Both the position numbers and the translations under genes were made by a program. A model generated the notes under the pieces. The model was not told where the DNA came from. It saw nothing but the letters and a program-made list of their open reading frames with translations, and did no database searches. 34,289 nucleotides of DNA from UMGS692 sp963653425. Its GTDB lineage: Bacteria > Bacillota > Clostridia > Christensenellales > CAG-314. The stretch is taken from NCBI GenBank assembly GCA_963653425.1, contig CAVJWC010000010.1, positions 1 to 34,289 on the forward strand, given 5' to 3'. Positions 32,335 through 34,289 of this stretch are shown piece after piece; within the stretch, counting starts at the first letter, position 1, and each line of letters opens with the position of its first letter.

Positions 32335-33987
32335 TTAATGTGAATTATACTGCGGTAAATTGATTGCACCTACGAATTTGTAGATAATTTCGACTTCCTG
32401 CATTTTTCTACCGTCGTATTTCTCGGTTTCACCGATATAAATCTTTTCGATGAAACTGTTGAGAATCTCGGGCGTCAACTCTTCGATTTCCGTGTAACTC
32501 TTTACAACTTTCAGAAACTTTGAGAGTTTTTCTTCGTCTTGAAGCGATGAAGCAAGAATGTTTTGTAACTCTTGAATTTGCATTTTCAGATCGTTACCTT
32601 CGTCCTCGTAAGATTTTGCAAGGAAGTCAAAGCGTTCGTCGGTTATTCTGCCGTTTACGTTATCTTCGTAAAGTTTACGGATGATTCTGCCGATTTCTTC
32701 TTGCCTGTCGGAAAGCCGTTTTAATTCGGCTTTTGTTTTAGACTGAAACTTTTCCGTTTCTTTTTTAGAACCGGACAAATATTCGTCTGTAAGTTCTTTT
32801 TCGTGAAGAAAAACGTATTCGCATACTTTTTGCAAATCTTCTTTAACTATTTTTTCCAGGTCGGACACCAAAATACGGTGGCTACTGCACAATCCTTTCT
32901 TTTTCTTGCGATAAGTAGCACACGAAAAATTATCCATATTTCTGTGTTTCGCCACTCTTTGAATGGTAAGTCGATTGCCACAGTCGGCGCAGTAAAGTAG
33001 TCCCGAAAACATATTCGGCTCGTTAAATTTCGTATAGGCACGCTTGACATTTCTCATTTGCTGTGCCGTGGCAAAAGTTTTTTCGTCTATAATCGGTTCT
33101 TGCGTATTGCGGTAGATTATCCAACTTTCCTTGGGTAAACGAATTTGTTTTTTATTTTTATACGACTTTTTCGCTGTTTGAAAATTTACCGTATGTCCGG
33201 CATAGGTAACTCTGTCAAGCATATTTTTTATTGTGCCGACGCTCCATATTTCCGGATATTCGCTCAGTTTATGTATGGAACGACCGCGATGAATATTGTA
33301 TAATTGCGGCGTTTCAACATTTTCTTCCGTTAATTTTCTCGCTATTTCAGGCATCCGAACGCCGTCAACAAACATTTGAAATATCCGTCTTACCGTAGCC
33401 GCGGCTTCTTCGTCTATAATCCATTTATCTTTGTCGTTCGGATCTTTTATGTATCCGAACGGAGGATTAGTCGTAAGATGTTTACCGGAATTGCCTTTCG
33501 CCTTGAATACTGCGCGAATTTTCTTCGACGTATCTTTCGCATACCACTCATTGAATACGTTTTTGAACGGCGTCAGGTCGTTTTCCGTCTGAATATTGCT
33601 GTCCACATTATCGTTGATCGCAATAAAGCGTATGTCAAGGTTTGAGAAATAGATTTCGGTGTAATACCCGACCATTATGTAATCTCTGCCGAACCGCGAC
33701 ATATCTTTTACGATAACGGTAGAAATTTTGCCTTCTTCCGCGTCAGCCATCATTCTCTGAAAGTCCGGGCGATTGAAATTCGTTCCCGAAAAGCCGTCGT
33801 CAACGTAGAATTCAATATTGGTAAAGCCGTGTTCTTTCGCATATTTAGCGAGAATTTCCTTTTGGTGAACAATACTGTTGCTATCTCCGACAAGGTCGTC
33901 GTCTTTGGATAATCTTGCGTATAATGCCGTTACATCACCTCCGTAATTGTATTTTTTGTTATTTTTAATCGCCGTTTGTCCTATCAT
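32335..33987 (-). CDS. large serine recombinase (TndX/TnpX-like)
   Basis: The 550-residue protein has the resolvase domain (about 18-165) with catalytic Ser-27 in LYARLSKDD and the arginines of SRFGRD (98-101), and the recombinase DNA-binding domain (about 170-300). It also has a zinc ribbon with Cys-333, Cys-336, Cys-356 and Cys-367, a coiled coil (about 385-480) and a C-terminal DUF4368-like region (about 490-545). This is the layout of TndX/TnpX-type enzymes that excise and insert conjugative and mobilisable elements of Clostridia through a Ser-DNA intermediate. All key residues are present, so it looks active. GGAGG precedes the ATG. Its start overlaps the stop of a small upstream frame (ATGA). 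Confidence 0.95.
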   Translation of the reverse strand: MIGQTAIKNNKKYNYGGDVTALYARLSKDDDLVGDSNSIVHQKEILAKYAKEHGFTNIEFYVDDGFSGTNFNRPDFQRMMADAEEGKISTVIVKDMSRFGRDYIMVGYYTEIYFSNLDIRFIAINDNVDSNIQTENDLTPFKNVFNEWYAKDTSKKIRAVFKAKGNSGKHLTTNPPFGYIKDPNDKDKWIIDEEAAATVRRIFQMFVDGVRMPEIARKLTEENVETPQLYNIHRGRSIHKLSEYPEIWSVGTIKNMLDRVTYAGHTVNFQTAKKSYKNKKQIRLPKESWIIYRNTQEPIIDEKTFATAQQMRNVKRAYTKFNEPNMFSGLLYCADCGNRLTIQRVAKHRNMDNFSCATYRKKKKGLCSSHRILVSDLEKIVKEDLQKVCEYVFLHEKELTDEYLSGSKKETEKFQSKTKAELKRLSDRQEEIGRIIRKLYEDNVNGRITDERFDFLAKSYEDEGNDLKMQIQELQNILASSLQDEEKLSKFLKVVKSYTEIEELTPEILNSFIEKIYIGETEKYDGRKMQEVEIIYKFVGAINLPQYNSH

Positions 33988-34217
33988 AATTGTTTACCTC
34001 CGTTATGCGGCAAACAGCGAGTTCGTACCGATTCGCCCGATTGTATCCGCACGCTTTGGCGGGTTATCAGGCGTTTCATAATATCGAGCGGAGTATCTGT
34101 TGCGCCGAGTTGTTCCCGCGCTACCACGACGAAGGTTTTATCTCCGATGGGGTGATACTCTAATCTGTAATTGTAATCGTTTTCTTGTCTTTTAGCCGTG
34201 TTTTCCGTAAATATAAT
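33984..34217 (-). CDS. small coupled protein upstream of the recombinase (about 75 aa, start uncertain)
   Basis: A continuous frame reads ENTAKRQENDYNYRLEYHPI, then GDKTFVVVAREQLGATDTP, LDIMKRLITRQSV, and ends in TGA that shares ATGA with the recombinase start. An AAGGAG site lies before it (34218-34223), but between the upstream in-frame TAA and this reading there is no ATG, GTG or TTG; only ATT (34217), ATA (34214) or ACG (34208) fit the spacing. Regular codon use and the coupling argue for a real gene. I do not recognise the product; it may be a recombination-directionality or regulatory partner. The upstream 34229-34289 shows the likely end of another frame (MKKDGKL, TAA). Confidence 0.6.
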   Translation of the reverse strand: MIFTENTAKRQENDYNYRLEYHPIGDKTFVVVAREQLGATDTPLDIMKRLITRQSVRIQSGESVRTRCLPHNGGKQL

Positions 34218-34289
34218 CTCCTTATCAATGATTTATTTACGCAAAACGGCAGGAAGGGCGGCTTATAATTTGCCGTCTTTTTTCATATT

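Overview
The window looks like chromosome of an uncultured Clostridia-type Bacillota, probably gut-associated. The evidence is the DnaD/DnaI-type helicase-loading pair, a long-form hibernation factor, a group II ECF transporter, a TndX-like large serine recombinase, AGGAGG ribosome binding sites and sigma-A promoters that often carry an extended -10. A finer placement cannot be made from sequence alone. Apart from the first gene and the dnaD-dnaI pair, every gene is on the minus strand.

Layout. 1-1094: intergenic DNA with inverted repeats, a degenerate ~28-nt tandem array and a good promoter. 1095-2750 (+): an unrecognised lipoprotein with a strong terminator. 2850-5276 (-): a helical/TIR/PP2C three-part protein. 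5556-12108 (-): a four-gene operon, read as a YwaF-like membrane domain fused to an ABC ATPase, an ABC permease, a small anchored protein and an Ig-like lipoprotein. 12803-12878 (-): tRNA-Thr(GGU). 13140-15348 (-): a channel-like protein with Rossmann/RCK and RyR domains, overlapping a stand-alone RyR gene. 15788-16042 (+): the last piece of a decayed BspA-like LRR protein.

16425-24701 (-) is the most striking locus: a cobalamin-riboswitch-controlled operon. In order it encodes a DUF4430 lipoprotein, a membrane-anchored alpha/alpha-toroid protein, a small anchored DUF4430 protein, EcfT, a fused double EcfA ATPase and an ECF S-component. The toroid plus DUF4430 pair corresponds to the alpha- and beta-domains of animal intrinsic factor and transcobalamin. 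I therefore propose that the operon captures corrinoids at the cell surface and hands them to an ECF importer. Riboswitch, transporter and domain content are seen directly; the capture role is inference.

24896-31313 is housekeeping-like: hpf with its own promoter and a structured leader, a 1036-residue SMC/SbcC-shaped protein whose ATPase motifs look lost, and the divergent dnaD-dnaI pair. 31314-34289 looks acquired: broken coding fragments, a small lipoprotein behind a perfect-consensus promoter, a large serine recombinase, and a small coupled gene with no ordinary start codon. An 18-bp direct repeat (31282-31299 and 32245-32262) duplicates half of the dnaI terminator and may mark an integration or duplication junction.
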